Source of the DNA: Adenophora triphylla var. japonica
Taxonomy: Eukaryota > Streptophyta > Magnoliopsida > Asterales > Campanulaceae
Direction of reading: 5' to 3'
DNA: 64,000 nt
Assembly: GCA_022495995.1 (NCBI GenBank)
Contig: JAFEMH010000988.1
Span: 498,807 to 562,806, forward strand
This document shows, in pieces, positions 41,853 to 53,071 of this stretch. A model generated the notes under the pieces. It made no database searches. It was not told the origin of the DNA and was given only the letters and a program-made list of their open reading frames with translations. The translations under genes and the position numbers were made by a program. Within the stretch, counting starts at the first letter, position 1. The number at the start of each line of letters is the position of its first letter.

Positions 41853-42104
41853 GAAGCCCCTCGGCAACGTCACTTATAGGGCGAGTAGGGTTGTCGATAG
41901 AAAAGGATCCGATCTGGCGAATGCCGAGACGGATTGGGTGACCCAGGTGGTCGAGTGGCTGAACCTTTGGAAGGCTACCTACGTATCTCGAGTAGGAATC
42001 AAGCCATAATCGTAGTTCGGAATCCACTGGGGAAAGGGGGTGTCACATGTGACGAATTGGATGAACCTAATGTAGGCTACCTACGTATCTCGGAGGAATC
42101 AAGC

Positions 42105-43665
42105 CAGGTCGTAGTTCAAACTTTTACTGAGTCGAAATGTTATTCTTTCATTCGGGAATAACGGAGATCGAAAGAGAGCGAAAGTTTATTCCTTCATTCT
42201 GGAATAACGGAGATCGCGAGAGAGCGAAATGTTATTCCTTCATCTTGGAATAACGGAGATCGAAAGAGAGTGAAATGTTATTCCCTCATTCTGGAATAAC
42301 GGAGATCGCGAGAGAGCGAAATGTTATTCCTTGATTCTGGAATAACGGAGATCACGAGAGGGGTCGAAATGTTATTCCTTCATCCTAAAATAACGGAGAT
42401 CGAAAGAGAGCGAAATGTTATTCCTTCATTCTGGAATAACGGAGATCGCGAGAGAGCGTCAAAATGTTATTCCTTCATCCTGGAATAACGGAGATCGAAA
42501 GAGAGCGAAATGCTATTCCTTCATTATGGAATAACGGAGATCGTGAGAGAGGTCGAAATGTTATTCCTTCATCCTGGAATAACGGAGATCAAAAGAGAGC
42601 GAAATGTTATTCCTTCATTCTGGAATAACGGAGATCGCGAGATAGCGAAATGTTATTCCTTCATCCTGGAATAACGGAGATCGAAAGAGAGCGAAATGTT
42701 ATTCCTTCATTCTGGAATAACGGAGATCGCGAGATAGCGAAATGTTATTCCTTTATTCGGGAATAACGAAGATCGCGAGAAAGGTCGAAATGTTATTCCT
42801 TCATCCTGGAATAACGGAGATCGAAAGAGAGCGAAATGTTATTCCTTCATTCTGGAATAACGGAGATCGCGAGAGAGGTCGAAATGTTATTCCTTCATTC
42901 TGGAATAACGGATATCGAAAGAGAGCGAAATTTTATTCCTTCATTATGGAATAACAGAGATCGTGAGAGAGGTCGAAATGTTATTCCTTCATCCTGGAAT
43001 AACGGAGATCGAAAGAGAGCGAAATGTTATTCCTTCATTCTGGAATAACAGAGATCGCGAGAGAGCGAAATGTTATTCCTTCATTATGGAATAATGGAGA
43101 TCGCGAGAGAGGTCGAAATGTTGTTCCTTCATCCTGAAATAACGGAGATCGAAAGAGAGCGAAATGTTATTCTGGAATAACGGAGATCGCGAGAGAGGTC
43201 GAAATGTTATTCCTTCATCCTGGAATAACGGAGATCGAAAGAGAGCGAAATGTTATTCCTTCATTATGGAATAACGGAGATCGCGAGAGAGGTCGAAATG
43301 TTATTCCTTCATCCTGGAATAACGGAGATCGAAAGAGAGCGAAATGTTATTCTGGAATAACGGAGATCGCGAGAGAGGTCGAAATATTATTCCTTCATCC
43401 TGGAATAACGGAGATCGAAAGAGAGCGAAATGTTATTCCTTCATTATGGAATAACGGAGATCGTGAGAGAGGTCGAAATGTTATTCCATCATCCTGGAAT
43501 AAAGGAGATCGAAAGAGAGCGAAATGTTATTCCTTCATTCTGGAATAACGGAGATCGCGAGAGAGGTCGAAATGTTATTCCTTCATCCTGGAATAATGGA
43601 GATCGCGAGAGAGGTCGAAATGTTATTCCTTCCTTCGGAGATCGAGAAAGATGGCGAAATATTAT
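42105..43665. repeat. ~46-bp tandem array, about 33 units (element 2)
   Basis: The unit is GAAATGTTATTCCTTCATTC followed by TGGAATAACGGAGATCG(A/C) and a GAGAGAGC-like end; some units are 48 bp (GAGAGAGGTC). Each unit contains the inverted repeat GTTATTCC ... GGAATAAC, a potential hairpin. The long open frames seen across the array are repeat artefacts. Confidence 0.95.
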
Positions 43666-43866
43666 TACCTTCTGGCAATAACTGAGATTTTTAACAAGAA
43701 ACGTTATCCCATTTGGCGATAACGGAAGGTTTTCCGAAGGAAACGTTATCCCATTTGGCGATAACGGAGGATTTTTAGGAGACAACGTTATATCCATTTG
43801 GATGTAACGGGAAAACTTGGGAGAAAGCGTTATTCCATTTGGAGATAACGAGAATATTTTGGGCAA
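43666..43866. repeat. Diverged continuation of the hairpin array
   Basis: Units of about 45-50 bp with CGTTATCCCATTTGGCGATA followed by ACGG. The inverted repeat is kept (CGTTATC ... GATAACG) while the sequence differs. Confidence 0.8.
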
Positions 43867-45100
43867 AAGTATTTCCTATTTTGATTTGGTAATCAATTAA
43901 GGTTATTTTTCTTTGTGCATGTCACATGAGCCACGGGCTGACTCTTTTGCGGGAAGGCAATGTGAGAGGATTTTTATGAAACAATGTGTTTGGATGCATG
44001 TGTTTGGGAACTGTTTGAGACAGGTTTCGAGCAAGTGGGGTCGTATCCCTTGGTGCGGAATGAGCTGCTGCTGTTGCTGAGATTTGGCTAATGCTGCCAA
44101 AAGGTATCATGTGGACCAAAATTCCCTCTTGGGCTGAGACTGGGTTTAAACCTCGGGTCGTGACTAATGTTCCTTTCTCAAACTCTGGCACTTGAAGCTG
44201 ATGCTGACAGGCTTTTAGAACCAAAGACCGAAGCAAATGCCAAAGTGACCAAACCTCTCTTCTGAGGATGGATGTGACTTATCGAAGCCCCGGTCTAAGG
44301 ATAAATTCTGCATAGCCCCAGGTTCTATTAAAGCAAGGAAAGATCCTTTCATTGGCAAACCCCCGGTTGGATGAACTGAGTAGGCAAAGTTTTAGGTTAC
44401 GAACAAGTGACTTGGTGAAGCCCTAATCTGATGACCTATCAAAAATTCCAATCTGATTGGTACTGCGAAAGTGATCCTGAGATTGATCTGACCAAGACTG
44501 AATCCATCTTGTGACATGGTGAGGAACCCGATGTGGACCCCCAAAAATGGCCAAAGAAGCCCCAGTCTAAGGAGATGGCTCGGCAAAGCTCCAATCTTGA
44601 AGAGTGTCAAGGCAGCCCTAATGCGAATTGTAGCAGAAGAGGGAAACCTATCTTTTTTCTCTTTTTTTTTTTAGTCAATCAGTCAACCTTAAGAAGATGT
44701 GAAAGAAAAGATTCTTAAAAATTTATACATGCAGGGACATATTTTTCGAAAGGTGGGAATAGATCCCGATTTATTTTGATGGCCTTATTCGATGTAGGCA
44801 CAAAAACTCGCTTTGGGTTTGACTCTTTTGAGAGAGTATAAGCATAGAAAGGTTTGTAAAAGTGTATGGAAGCCCCTGCTGATAGAAAATTAGTGTTTAG
44901 CACTATATTTCCTAAGATGTAGAAAAGGAAGACTTGTCAAGACATCTGAAAACTTGTTTTATTTACAATGATCACAAGATTGCTTAAAACCCTTTATTAA
45001 TGTTCGGGTTATTCAACTACTAATCTCGATATGAACAAACATTTTGATTAATCATGAGGAGAAAGTCAACCGATGTCGCGGATCAAGGTTGGCTAGGTAT
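43867..45100. other. Element 2 noncoding interior, left part
   Basis: No domain is recognisable. Short open frames on either strand lack homology that I know. Phrases such as AAGCCCCAGTCTAAGG and AAGCCCTAATCTGATG recur loosely (44280-44600), suggesting an old, decayed repeat array. Confidence 0.45.
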
Positions 45101-45320
45101 GAAAGAAAGGTTTGTGTATAGGGAGGTCATTGATGAGACCGGGTTTTCTGGAATTTGAATATGCTTATGAGAAAGGTCATTTGATGAGACCGAATTTTCT
45201 GGAATTTGAATGTGCTTATGAGAAAGGTCATTTGATGAGACCGGATTTTCTGGAATTTGAATATGCTTATTAGAAAGGTCATTTGATGAGACCGGGTTTT
45301 CTGGAATATGCTTATGCTTA
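45101..45320. repeat. ~50-bp tandem array, ~4 units (element 2)
   Basis: Unit GAAAGGTCATTTGATGAGAC followed by CGGATTTTCTGGAATTTGAA and TATGCTTAT. Confidence 0.9.
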
Positions 45321-45689
45321 TGACCGGACCATTTCTGGTTGCCTACGTTCCCCTCATTGTGAGGAGCTCAGGTCGCCGTAGTTCGACTTTGGCCGGATTG
45401 TGTTTGGCTTTGGGAAATGGGATTTGTGGTTCCTTTAGTAGAAAGGTTTAGATGAGGAGGTTGGATGATGAGGCATGGGCCTCGGGCTGATTCCTTGACC
45501 AAGTCATTTTTGGACGGTTGCTTCTGATTTTCTTCTTTCATTGGGGGATAAAGGATTTGCATGTGCCTAAAGGCTTATGAAATGTTTCTGCCTTTGCTTC
45601 GACCGCCCCATTGTTATTGACAACATTCATTCTTCGAGCTTTGATTTTGCCTGTCCGTCAAGTTTTTGATTGGCGGTGCTGGGTCCTTG

Positions 45690-45900
45690 GCCTCATTTTT
45701 TTTTTCAACCCTGTTTTTTGCCTAGACTGTCCCTTTACAAGGTTTTTAGCCTAGCTGGGCATTACTCTTTTTGCACTACATTTTTTCTTCTTTTTTTTTA
45801 TGTGCAACCCTATCTTTTGCCTAAACCGCCCTTTTTTTGGGATTTTCAGCCTAGCTGGGCATTACTCTTTTTGCACTAAGATTTTTTTCTCTTTTTTTTT
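45690..45900 (-). repeat. Element 2 post-integrase motif, duplicated
   Basis: On the minus strand GTAATGCCCAGCTAGGCTGA, an AAAGGGCGG block and GGGTTGCAC correspond to the element 1 spacer at 30150-30215. The block occurs twice here. It shows that the two elements are related and that the pol genes of element 2 were lost between here and gag. Confidence 0.7.
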
Positions 45901-46474
45901 AAAAGCACCTGAGGGCCAAGGCGAGCCCCTGCTTGAACTTTCTTGATACCCTTGAGGTCTAAGGCAAGCTCCTAGGTTGTTGTCGACATGGGGTCAATCT
46001 TTCGAAGCTGAGTGGCCTTTTGTTGTCCCTTGACGATGCCGTCGTCGTTGACTTGGTCAAGGTGATGGTGAGGACATGGTTTGAGAAGTGTATGGCTTGA
46101 TGAAGGCTTTTTATGAGATAAGGAAAGTGTATGGCTTGATTGAGGCCTTTTGTGGGGTAAGAAAAGTGTATGGGGAAGGCATTAGTTGACTTTCTCACAC
46201 TCATTAATCGGAATGTTAATTATTTCAAGAGATTATTTGTTGAGCAATGCAAGTGATCATATAAAATAAAACCATTTCATTAAATGTAATGTAGGTGTGC
46301 AAATAATGTCTTAAGCCTAGCAAGAAAAGAAGAAGACTCTTTTATAGAGAATTTAAGATTAATTACAATGTCCGAGGAGGACTTGATTGAAAGAGGAAAA
46401 CACTAGAACCTACGAAAGTTGACTGAGAGACTATATTATTTCTTAGTCTTGCTTGAGGATAGGTAACCCCTAGC

Positions 46475-47203
46475 CTAGCTACTCTTCGCTGGTTGGACTG
46501 CCAGGACGCTTGAGCTTTCCATTTTTCTGCTAGCTTCTGAATCCCCTATTGCAGACTGAGGCAGTGATCCGTTACGTGCCCATGATACTGGTGGAAGTGG
46601 AGGGATTTGAGGCCACGGGGCAGCAGGAGCAAGTACAAGGTGTCCAAAGAAACGGGCCGAAAAAGTCATGGGGACGAACTTTGTTGACTGAGCATATTGA
46701 TGGAAGGAAGTGAAACTGGGAGGACTTTGGGGGATATTGGGATCTGTTTGGGAGGATTCAAAGCTGGGTCTTATCTGAGGAGACGAGGGTGTTGGAGCCC
46801 TGATGGCCTGGGATGTTGGAAAGGACTGAAAAGGGGTAGTCCTTGGTAAGGGATCATATGTGGATAGAGGAGGGCATTGGTTATAGACTGGAGGAACTGA
46901 GATGGCTACTTCTGGAGTCTCATCTTCTACCATAACCAGGGAACCGTTGGACTCAACCACTATCTGAACCCCATGACGACGGAGCGCATCGATAAGCATG
47001 GCTTGCTGTTCCTCATGGACCTTATGACTATTTTCCAAGGCTAAGGCTAGCTCTTCTTCCCTAGTCATCGGGTTTCCTGTACCCTCACTGTTTTCTGTCA
47101 AATCTGTCATTCTGACTCTCTGAGCTGACAAAACTGACGATTTTGCCGAATTGTCTGAACCTGAAATTTCCGCACTGACAAGCCGCTGACCCGATATTCT
47201 CAC
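46475..47203 (-). pseudogene. Element 2 gag, N-terminal fragment
   Basis: An open frame of 242 residues with NPMTREEELALALENSHKVH (the N-terminal coiled-coil-like part of Ogre/Tat gag), then LIDALRRHGVQIVV, similar to LMEAIKSHGL of element 1. A Pro/Ser/Gln-rich region follows (QSPPSFTSFHQYAQST). The gag domain proper and the zinc motif are missing. A truncated protein of this kind could not form particles. Confidence 0.7.
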
Positions 47204-47379
47204 CCACTTCTTTCTCGCTGCGGGAAAGGGATAGACAAGGTTTAGACTCGGGGGTAGGCAAGGTTTAGACTCGGAGGTAAGTGTTTAGGCTTGGAGGTAA
47301 GTGTTTAGGCTGAAGGCTCAAGTAACATGCACTTATCGCTTAAGTTTTACTCAAAACACTTTTTCTCCTAATCCTGATT

Positions 47380-47765
47380 GATCGGAAAAGATGAGACCTT
47401 GAAAGGTCAAGATTGAAAATTGGAGATCGGACCGAGGAGGTCGCGATTGGAGATTTGACCGCGAAAGGTCGAGATAGAAAATCGGAGATCGGACCGAGGA
47501 GGTCTCGATTAGGGATTTGACCATGAAAGGTCGAGATGGAAAATCGGAGATCGGACCGAGGAGGTCTCGATTAGGGATTTGACCATGAAAGGTCGAGATA
47601 GAAAATTGGAGATCGGACCGAGGAGGTCTCGATTAGGGATTTGACCATGGAAGGTCGAGATAGAAAATCGGAGATCGGACCAAGGAGGTCTCGATTAGGG
47701 ATTTGACCATGAAAGGTCGAGATGGAAAATCGGAGATCGGACCGAGGAGGTCTCGATTAGGGATT
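47380..47765. repeat. ~61-bp tandem array, ~6 units (element 2)
   Basis: Unit GGGATTTGACCATGAAAGGT followed by CGAGATAGAAAATCGGAGAT and CGGACCGAGGAGGTCTCGAT. Confidence 0.92.
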
Positions 47766-49378
47766 CCAGAAATAGGACCATGCAATTATGATAATTGTTC
47801 AAGTTTACTTAAAACAGTGTCTTTTATTTATTTCTATTTGGTTGGAAAAGGGGGTTTGCCCTTCTTTTTCGCAACTACTCTAGATCCTGGATCAGTGGGT
47901 TCTGTCACTACGTCTATAAGCCCCTCGTATTCCACCTGTATTTCGACCTCCCAGGGTGGACAGCCCGGGCGAGGGTCCTATAGGGCACGCGGATCCCACC
48001 GACCGAGAGAGAAAAACGCTCCTAATGGGTCTAACGGGTCATAGGAACTTTTAACGCACGAGCAATGCGGATTATAGTCAAGGCAATACCGGGAAAGTCT
48101 CGTCTTTCAGCCTTAACAGAGTTTCGCTTGCGCGAACGACGTTTTGACTTTCGGTAATGTCCGAGAAAATAATAGGCATGGGTCGGGCGGTAAAAGCCGG
48201 ATGACACAGTGTCACATTGAACTTCGTTGCATACGCAGTGCGTGAGTCAAAGTCGAAGTCAATGCCGGGTCAAGATCTTGCCAATTTTTCCTTGTCGGAA
48301 TTTTGGCAAAGCTTCGCTTGAGCGAAAGATCTTTTGGATTTTTGGCATGGACTCGGTCTTGACTCTTACACATTTCGTGCGGGTCAAGGTCAAAGTCAAT
48401 GCCGGAGTCAAGATTCTACCAATTTTTTCCTTATCGGAATTTTGGCAGAGCTCCGCTTGTGCGGAGGACTTTGACTTCCGTTATGGACTAAGGCTTAACC
48501 TTTACGGGGATATGCAACTGGGCTATATGACACGGACTAGACCAAAAACCAACCAAAAGTCACGATTTTTTGAAACGTGTGACACGGACTGTGCATTGGT
48601 CGACACTGGCTGCCATGGGGAGTTTGGGGTGATTCCGTGCGCGCCCGGGAGCATCGTAAGGTCATGTCCGTGGCCTGCAACTGAACAACCACCCCGGGTT
48701 TAAAGGGACGTGCGTGCAAAGTGTACAGGATATATAAGGTGCGCGTAGTGTGCGGCCTCCTAAAAATATTCCTTTTTGAGTTAAAACAGAGATTTTCAGA
48801 AATGTGTTTTAAAGGAATGATTTTTCGGGACGGGGGAAAAATGCAACAATTAAGGCACGTAAATTTTCTGGGATCCCCGGTCAGTCTTGGAACTGAATAG
48901 CCCCAAGCTGCCAAGGCTGCCAGATTATCCTCAATTTTGTCCTGGTGAAATTGCCAATGAGGTCGCGCGGTCAGAATCCAGGGATGATTAAGCCGTACGG
49001 CTGCATGGATCAATTTTCCAGGTTCCAATCCTTTGCAGTTTCAGGTTATTCCCCGAACATTTTAAGCACCTTTCAGTAGGCTTCCTGTTCAGTTTCCAGA
49101 GTATGCACAATTTCCTAAGATGCAATATGCAATGCAATACAAGGAAAGAAAGCAAGCACGATAAATGGAATCCGCGACGGGAGGCTAACCCGCTCAAAGG
49201 AAAAAGCTTTCTTCTATTTTTTTTCGAAAAGCGGATACCGGTACGTGAGATTGTTAGACCACCTTTTATCCCAAGCCCCGGGTTAGGAAGCGATACAGGA
49301 AGGTTAGTGGTTTCCACCTATATACCGGGTATCGTTTTTTTTTTTGAAAATGAAAGCTTTTCTCCTTTGGGTTCGATC
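47766..49378 (-). other. Element 2 leader
   Basis: Noncoding. It contains text related to the element 1 leader in inverse orientation (for example CTCGTATTCCACCTGTATTT at 47923, ACTTTTAACGCACGAGCAAT near 48048). Two direct copies of a ~140-bp segment (AAAGTCAATGCCGG ... TTGGCA) lie at 48255-48350 and 48390-48480. Confidence 0.5.
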
Positions 49379-49397
49379 CCCAGCAGAGTCCCCAAAC

Positions 49398-51118
49398 TGT
49401 GAATGTGTGCCCAAATTCTGTTTTTGTGTTTTTAGTTTGGATTCACTTGAGTTTGAAAACATCCGGTTTAATTTGAAAAACGGAGTCGCCACGCCATTTT
49501 GATTTCCTCAAAACTTAAAAAAAAAGGATTTAGGGTTCGGAGGTTAAGTTACCCCTTGGGAAGAACGGATCGTCGTTCACCCAAGGTGCCTTGCCATAGC
49601 AAGTCTCCCAAGATTCCATTTTTCGTGCTTGCTTGTGTGCTTTCTTGTGTGCATGTGTTGAAAAGAGGGGGGGAATGTTCCAAGTTGTCTTCCGGACGTA
49701 TAAACCATTTAGTTGGTTATCGCTCGAGATTCCTTGGATTTTTATGTGTTCGGGACTTTGATCCCGTCCTCATCTTGGACTTGTGATCATCGCTATTTGA
49801 CCTTGGATCTTGCGTGATCGAGAGAAGGACTCTCTTTTTATGGTCCAAAATGAGGTTCTTTAGAAAAGGAGTGTCCTTAGCCCATCAATCCTACATCTTG
49901 AGACGATTGAGCTTGTCTAGAGACTACTATGCTCGTCTCAAGTGATAATCAGAGATATATGGTTCAAGGTTTATCCCTTTCTAAAGATATTGTGGAACCT
50001 TTAATGGAAGAAACGATGTAAAGATAGGATCTTTACACCGGTCCGCTCCAAAGGATACCAATGGGGACTTGGGGAAATGCATGTTAAGAATAAAAATGAC
50101 ATTTTTAATAAAAAATATGACATTTTGGGGTGCAAGGGATGCTTTTTGTTTTTAAAAAAATGATCTTTGATGCAAAGGATGCACCTTTATGTGGAAAAAT
50201 AGTGTTTTATATGCAAAGGATACATAAAGACTTCATTTTGAAAGCAAAGGAAGCTATTTCAAGGTAAAGTAATGATTTTTAATGCAAAGGATGCATTTTT
50301 ATGCATTGAAAATGGGTTTTAGGTACAAAGTATGCACCTTTAATGCAAAGAAATGATTTTTATATGCAAATGATGCATTTTTATGAGCAAAGGATGCTAT
50401 TCTAATGCAAAGATCGCATTTTTATGAGCAAAGGATGCTATTCTAATGCAAAGATCACATTTTTATGAGCAAAGGATGCTATATTAATGCAAAGGATGCA
50501 AAGGGAGGGGGAATATGATCTACATGTTCAAAGATATGATCTTTAGTAACAATATATCAAATACCAAGTAATATATAGCAATATGTAAATGCAAGGAGCA
50601 AGTATATCACATAAATTAAGTATAATGCAAGATAAGGGGGTGAGAGATTACCAATGGTGGTGACCTCTTTCTCTTTGGAAATCGCCTAAGGAAGGGACCA
50701 ACTCTTGAGGCTTCAAGGAGGAGGGAGGTGGCTCTTGGCACCTTCAGCTTGCTGAATTTTCGTAGGGATGTTTTTAGGAGAGTTTTTATGCTGAAAATTG
50801 TATATGGAAATGGGTAGAGGAGGCCTCTATTTATAGGCAGTCTGGATAGAGCGAATGAAGCCTTGCGGCCAGGAGTTCCCTCCGAATGCAGCCGTGCGGC
50901 ATTATCCCTTGTGACTCAGCATGTTTCTAGAATCATGCAAGGTGGCCTTTCTAGAAGGATTTCCATATTAAGGAAAACGTGTTTTTTTAATTTGAAGCAA
51001 TCCCTTCATCCCTCGGAAGGTTCGGAACAGTTCCAGAATTGCTCCTGAACTTTAGGAAAGTCCGAGAAATTGCCGGGAAACTTAACCGGAAGGCATGAGC
51101 CAGATTTTGGTACTTACA
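49398..51118 (-). repeat. Element 2 5' LTR (right copy)
   Basis: Closely similar to 40128-41852 by eye (about 2% different, plus a shorter G run at about 49669). One of the two GC palindromes is mutated here (GCCTTGCGGC). Confidence 0.85.
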
Positions 51119-52039
51119 GCCACCACAATCAAATAAATCAAAAATTACGTTTTTTGAATAAACAGAATTAGAAGATCATTTATGGTTTTGAATAAACTAT
51201 ATCATTACTGATTGTCCTTACAGAATGCTTAATGAATGTATCCTTGCACGGAAGTAAGGAAATCTTTGGTTTTCAGTACCATTTTCATCTTTGACATTTT
51301 TACAGTCACCTTTGCTACTACCACCACAACAGCACCCAACCCATTCAATAAACCTAATTCAATCACTCAACATATCATAAACCAAAACCCGAAAAAAAAA
51401 TTACTAAATCATAAAATCACTAAAGAAAAATTGATATAGTTGATGCTATAAATTCGAGATTATCCCTACATTTGTCCAAAAACCAGTGATTTTTTTTCTT
51501 TTTTCATGTACCCAGCATTTTATGGTTTTGAATAATTTTTGTGTAAATTTACACAAAAATTACGTTTTTGAAAAGAAACAAAATCATCAGTCGCCGGTTG
51601 GAGAAGAATCCAAATCATCAATTCAATATTTTTAAAACCCTAAAATTGAATTTTAAAAAATTACCTTTTTGAGAGTTGGTTAGCGAAGTCTGCGAAGCCA
51701 TCCCAAATCACCGGTAGCCGGTTGGAATCGTCAATCGAGTCAAGGGCTGCAGCAGTCTGGTCGGAATCGAGGTGTGAGTGTCGCCGACGGAATCGAGGGG
51801 CCGTTTTTGGTTGTTTGCGTAACTGAGGGCAGTGAATGAAATTGAATGAAAGAAAAAAGAAATCTCTTTAAGAAGAAGAAGAAGAGTTTTTATTTTCTGA
51901 TGTTACACTTTTCATCCCTTATCTTTCAAATAATACACTTTGCACCCCTAAGTTTTTTTTTTAAACTACTCGGTAATTTTTTTGCAAAAAGTCAGGGTGT
52001 GCAACTGCCCACTCTTGCGATGAACTAGATATGCCCCTG
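51119..52039 (-). other. hAT element, 5' region of the transposase gene
   Basis: Noncoding. It should contain the promoter, 5' leader and first intron of the minus-strand transposase gene. It ends with the hAT terminus (CTAGATATGCCCCTG) at 52039. A GAAGAAGAAG stretch lies near 51875. Confidence 0.55.
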
Positions 52040-52073
52040 CGAGAGCGTAGAGGGACAGGTAGGTGGAGTGTGA

Positions 52074-52760
52074 CACTACCAGAAAAAGGTGTTTTAGCGA
52101 CGGAAATTTCCATCGCTAAAATTAAATTTTCGTCGCTAAATATAAACACCGGCGGAAAAATTCCGTCGGTGGTCCGCCGCTACCAGCCTGTCGCAGTGCT
52201 CAGACGGGTCAATTTTCGCCGCTATTTTTTGATTTTACCGACGGAATTTAATTCCGCCGGTGATTTAATGATTCCAGCGACGGAAATTTCCGCCGTTAAA
52301 TCAATTTAATTTAATTAAATTTTCATTTCAGCGGCGGAAATTTCCGTCGCTGTAATAAAAATTAATTAAATTAAATTAATTTCAGCGGCGGAAATTTCCG
52401 TCGCTGTAATAAAAATTAAATTAAAATTAATTAATTTCAGCGGCGGAAATTACCGTCGCTGAAATTATTTTAATTTAATTTAATTTTGAATTTCAGCGGC
52501 GGAAAGACGGAAATTTCCGCCGCTGAAATTCAAAATTAAATTAAAATAAAATAATTTCAGCGACAGTAATTTCCGCCGCTGAAATTAATTTATTTTAATT
52601 TAATTTTTATTACAGCGACGGAAATTTCTGCCTCTATAATCAAAAATTAAATTAAAATTAATTAATATAGTGGCGGAAATTGCCGTCGCTGTAATTAAAA
52701 TTAATTGAAATAAATTAATATCAGCGACGGAATATTCCGTCTCTGATTCTGAAATAAATT
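52074..52760. repeat. CACTA left subterminal repeats
   Basis: About a dozen copies of (A/T)TTCAGCGGCGGAAATT and inverse forms, separated by ATTAATTTAATT-like spacers. Confidence 0.9.
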
Positions 52761-52901
52761 AAAAAAAAATAATTTAAAATATCAATAAACCAAAATTTTT
52801 TGTACCTGATATAACAATTCAATTTATAAAACTAAAACTATAAAAACTAAAAATCAAATATCAGCGTACCAAATAAAGACTAAATATCACCGTACCAAAT
52901 C

Positions 52902-52978
52902 GGGAGGGGGAGAGGGGGGAGGAGGAGAGAGGGGGAGGGGGAGAGGGGGGAGGGGGTATGGAGGGGGGAGGGGCTCCC
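52902..52978 (+). other. G-rich tract inside the CACTA element
   Basis: A near-pure purine run on the plus strand with many GGGG/GGGGG groups between GGGAGGGGGAGAGGGGGG and GGAGGGGCTCCCG. It could form G-quadruplexes. Confidence 0.85.
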
Positions 52979-53071
52979 GCGGGTACAAAATATCTCAAAT
53001 GTTTATAAACAAGTATAAAATAGTACAAACAAGTCTAAACGAGCCATCAACAGCGCCAAATATCTCAAATA

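Larger units (their letters stand above)
40128..51118 (-). mobile_element. Ogre/Tat-like LTR retrotransposon derivative (element 2), pol deleted
   Basis: LTR copies at 40128-41852 (1725 bp) and 49398-51118 (1721 bp) read TGTAAGTACC ... ACATTCACA on the minus strand. The 5' LTR is the right-hand copy, and the PBS GGGGACTCTGCTGGGGA follows it (about 49379-49395). Internal order on the minus strand is leader, gag fragment (47203-46475), post-integrase motifs (45900-45690), tandem arrays, 3' LTR. No protease, RT or integrase remains. A clear 5-bp TSD is not visible: the flanks GTGCC (left) and GCCAC (right) share only 3 bp. It inserted into the hAT element about 1 kb from element 1, in opposite orientation. 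Confidence 0.82.
19635..52039 (-). mobile_element. hAT transposon (TTF-zinc-finger/HAT-dimerisation type), split by two LTR retrotransposons
   Basis: TIRs are CAGTGGCGTATCTAG and, inverted, CAGGGGCATATCTAG (13 of 15). A perfect 8-bp TSD CGAGAGCG lies at 19627-19634 and 52040-52047. The transposase gene reads on the minus strand from the right end to the left end. Removing the LTR elements (20332-39070, 40128-51118) leaves about 2.7 kb. The transposase has an internal deletion, so the copy was non-autonomous before or after the retrotransposons arrived. Confidence 0.92.

Noticed and set aside
42105..43665. CRISPR-like appearance of regularly spaced palindromic repeats
   Set aside because: The repeats are directly adjacent with no unique spacers, there are no cas genes, and the sequence is a plant nuclear retrotransposon.
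42742..43681. Long open frames of 70-114 codons across the 46-bp array
   Set aside because: They follow the tandem repeat (VIPSFWNNGDRERGRN-type text) and exist in several frames; no start context or homology supports coding.
40123..51123. A 5-bp TSD for element 2
   Set aside because: The flanks GTGCC and GCCAC share only GCC; the LTR ends are clear, but a proper TSD cannot be claimed.
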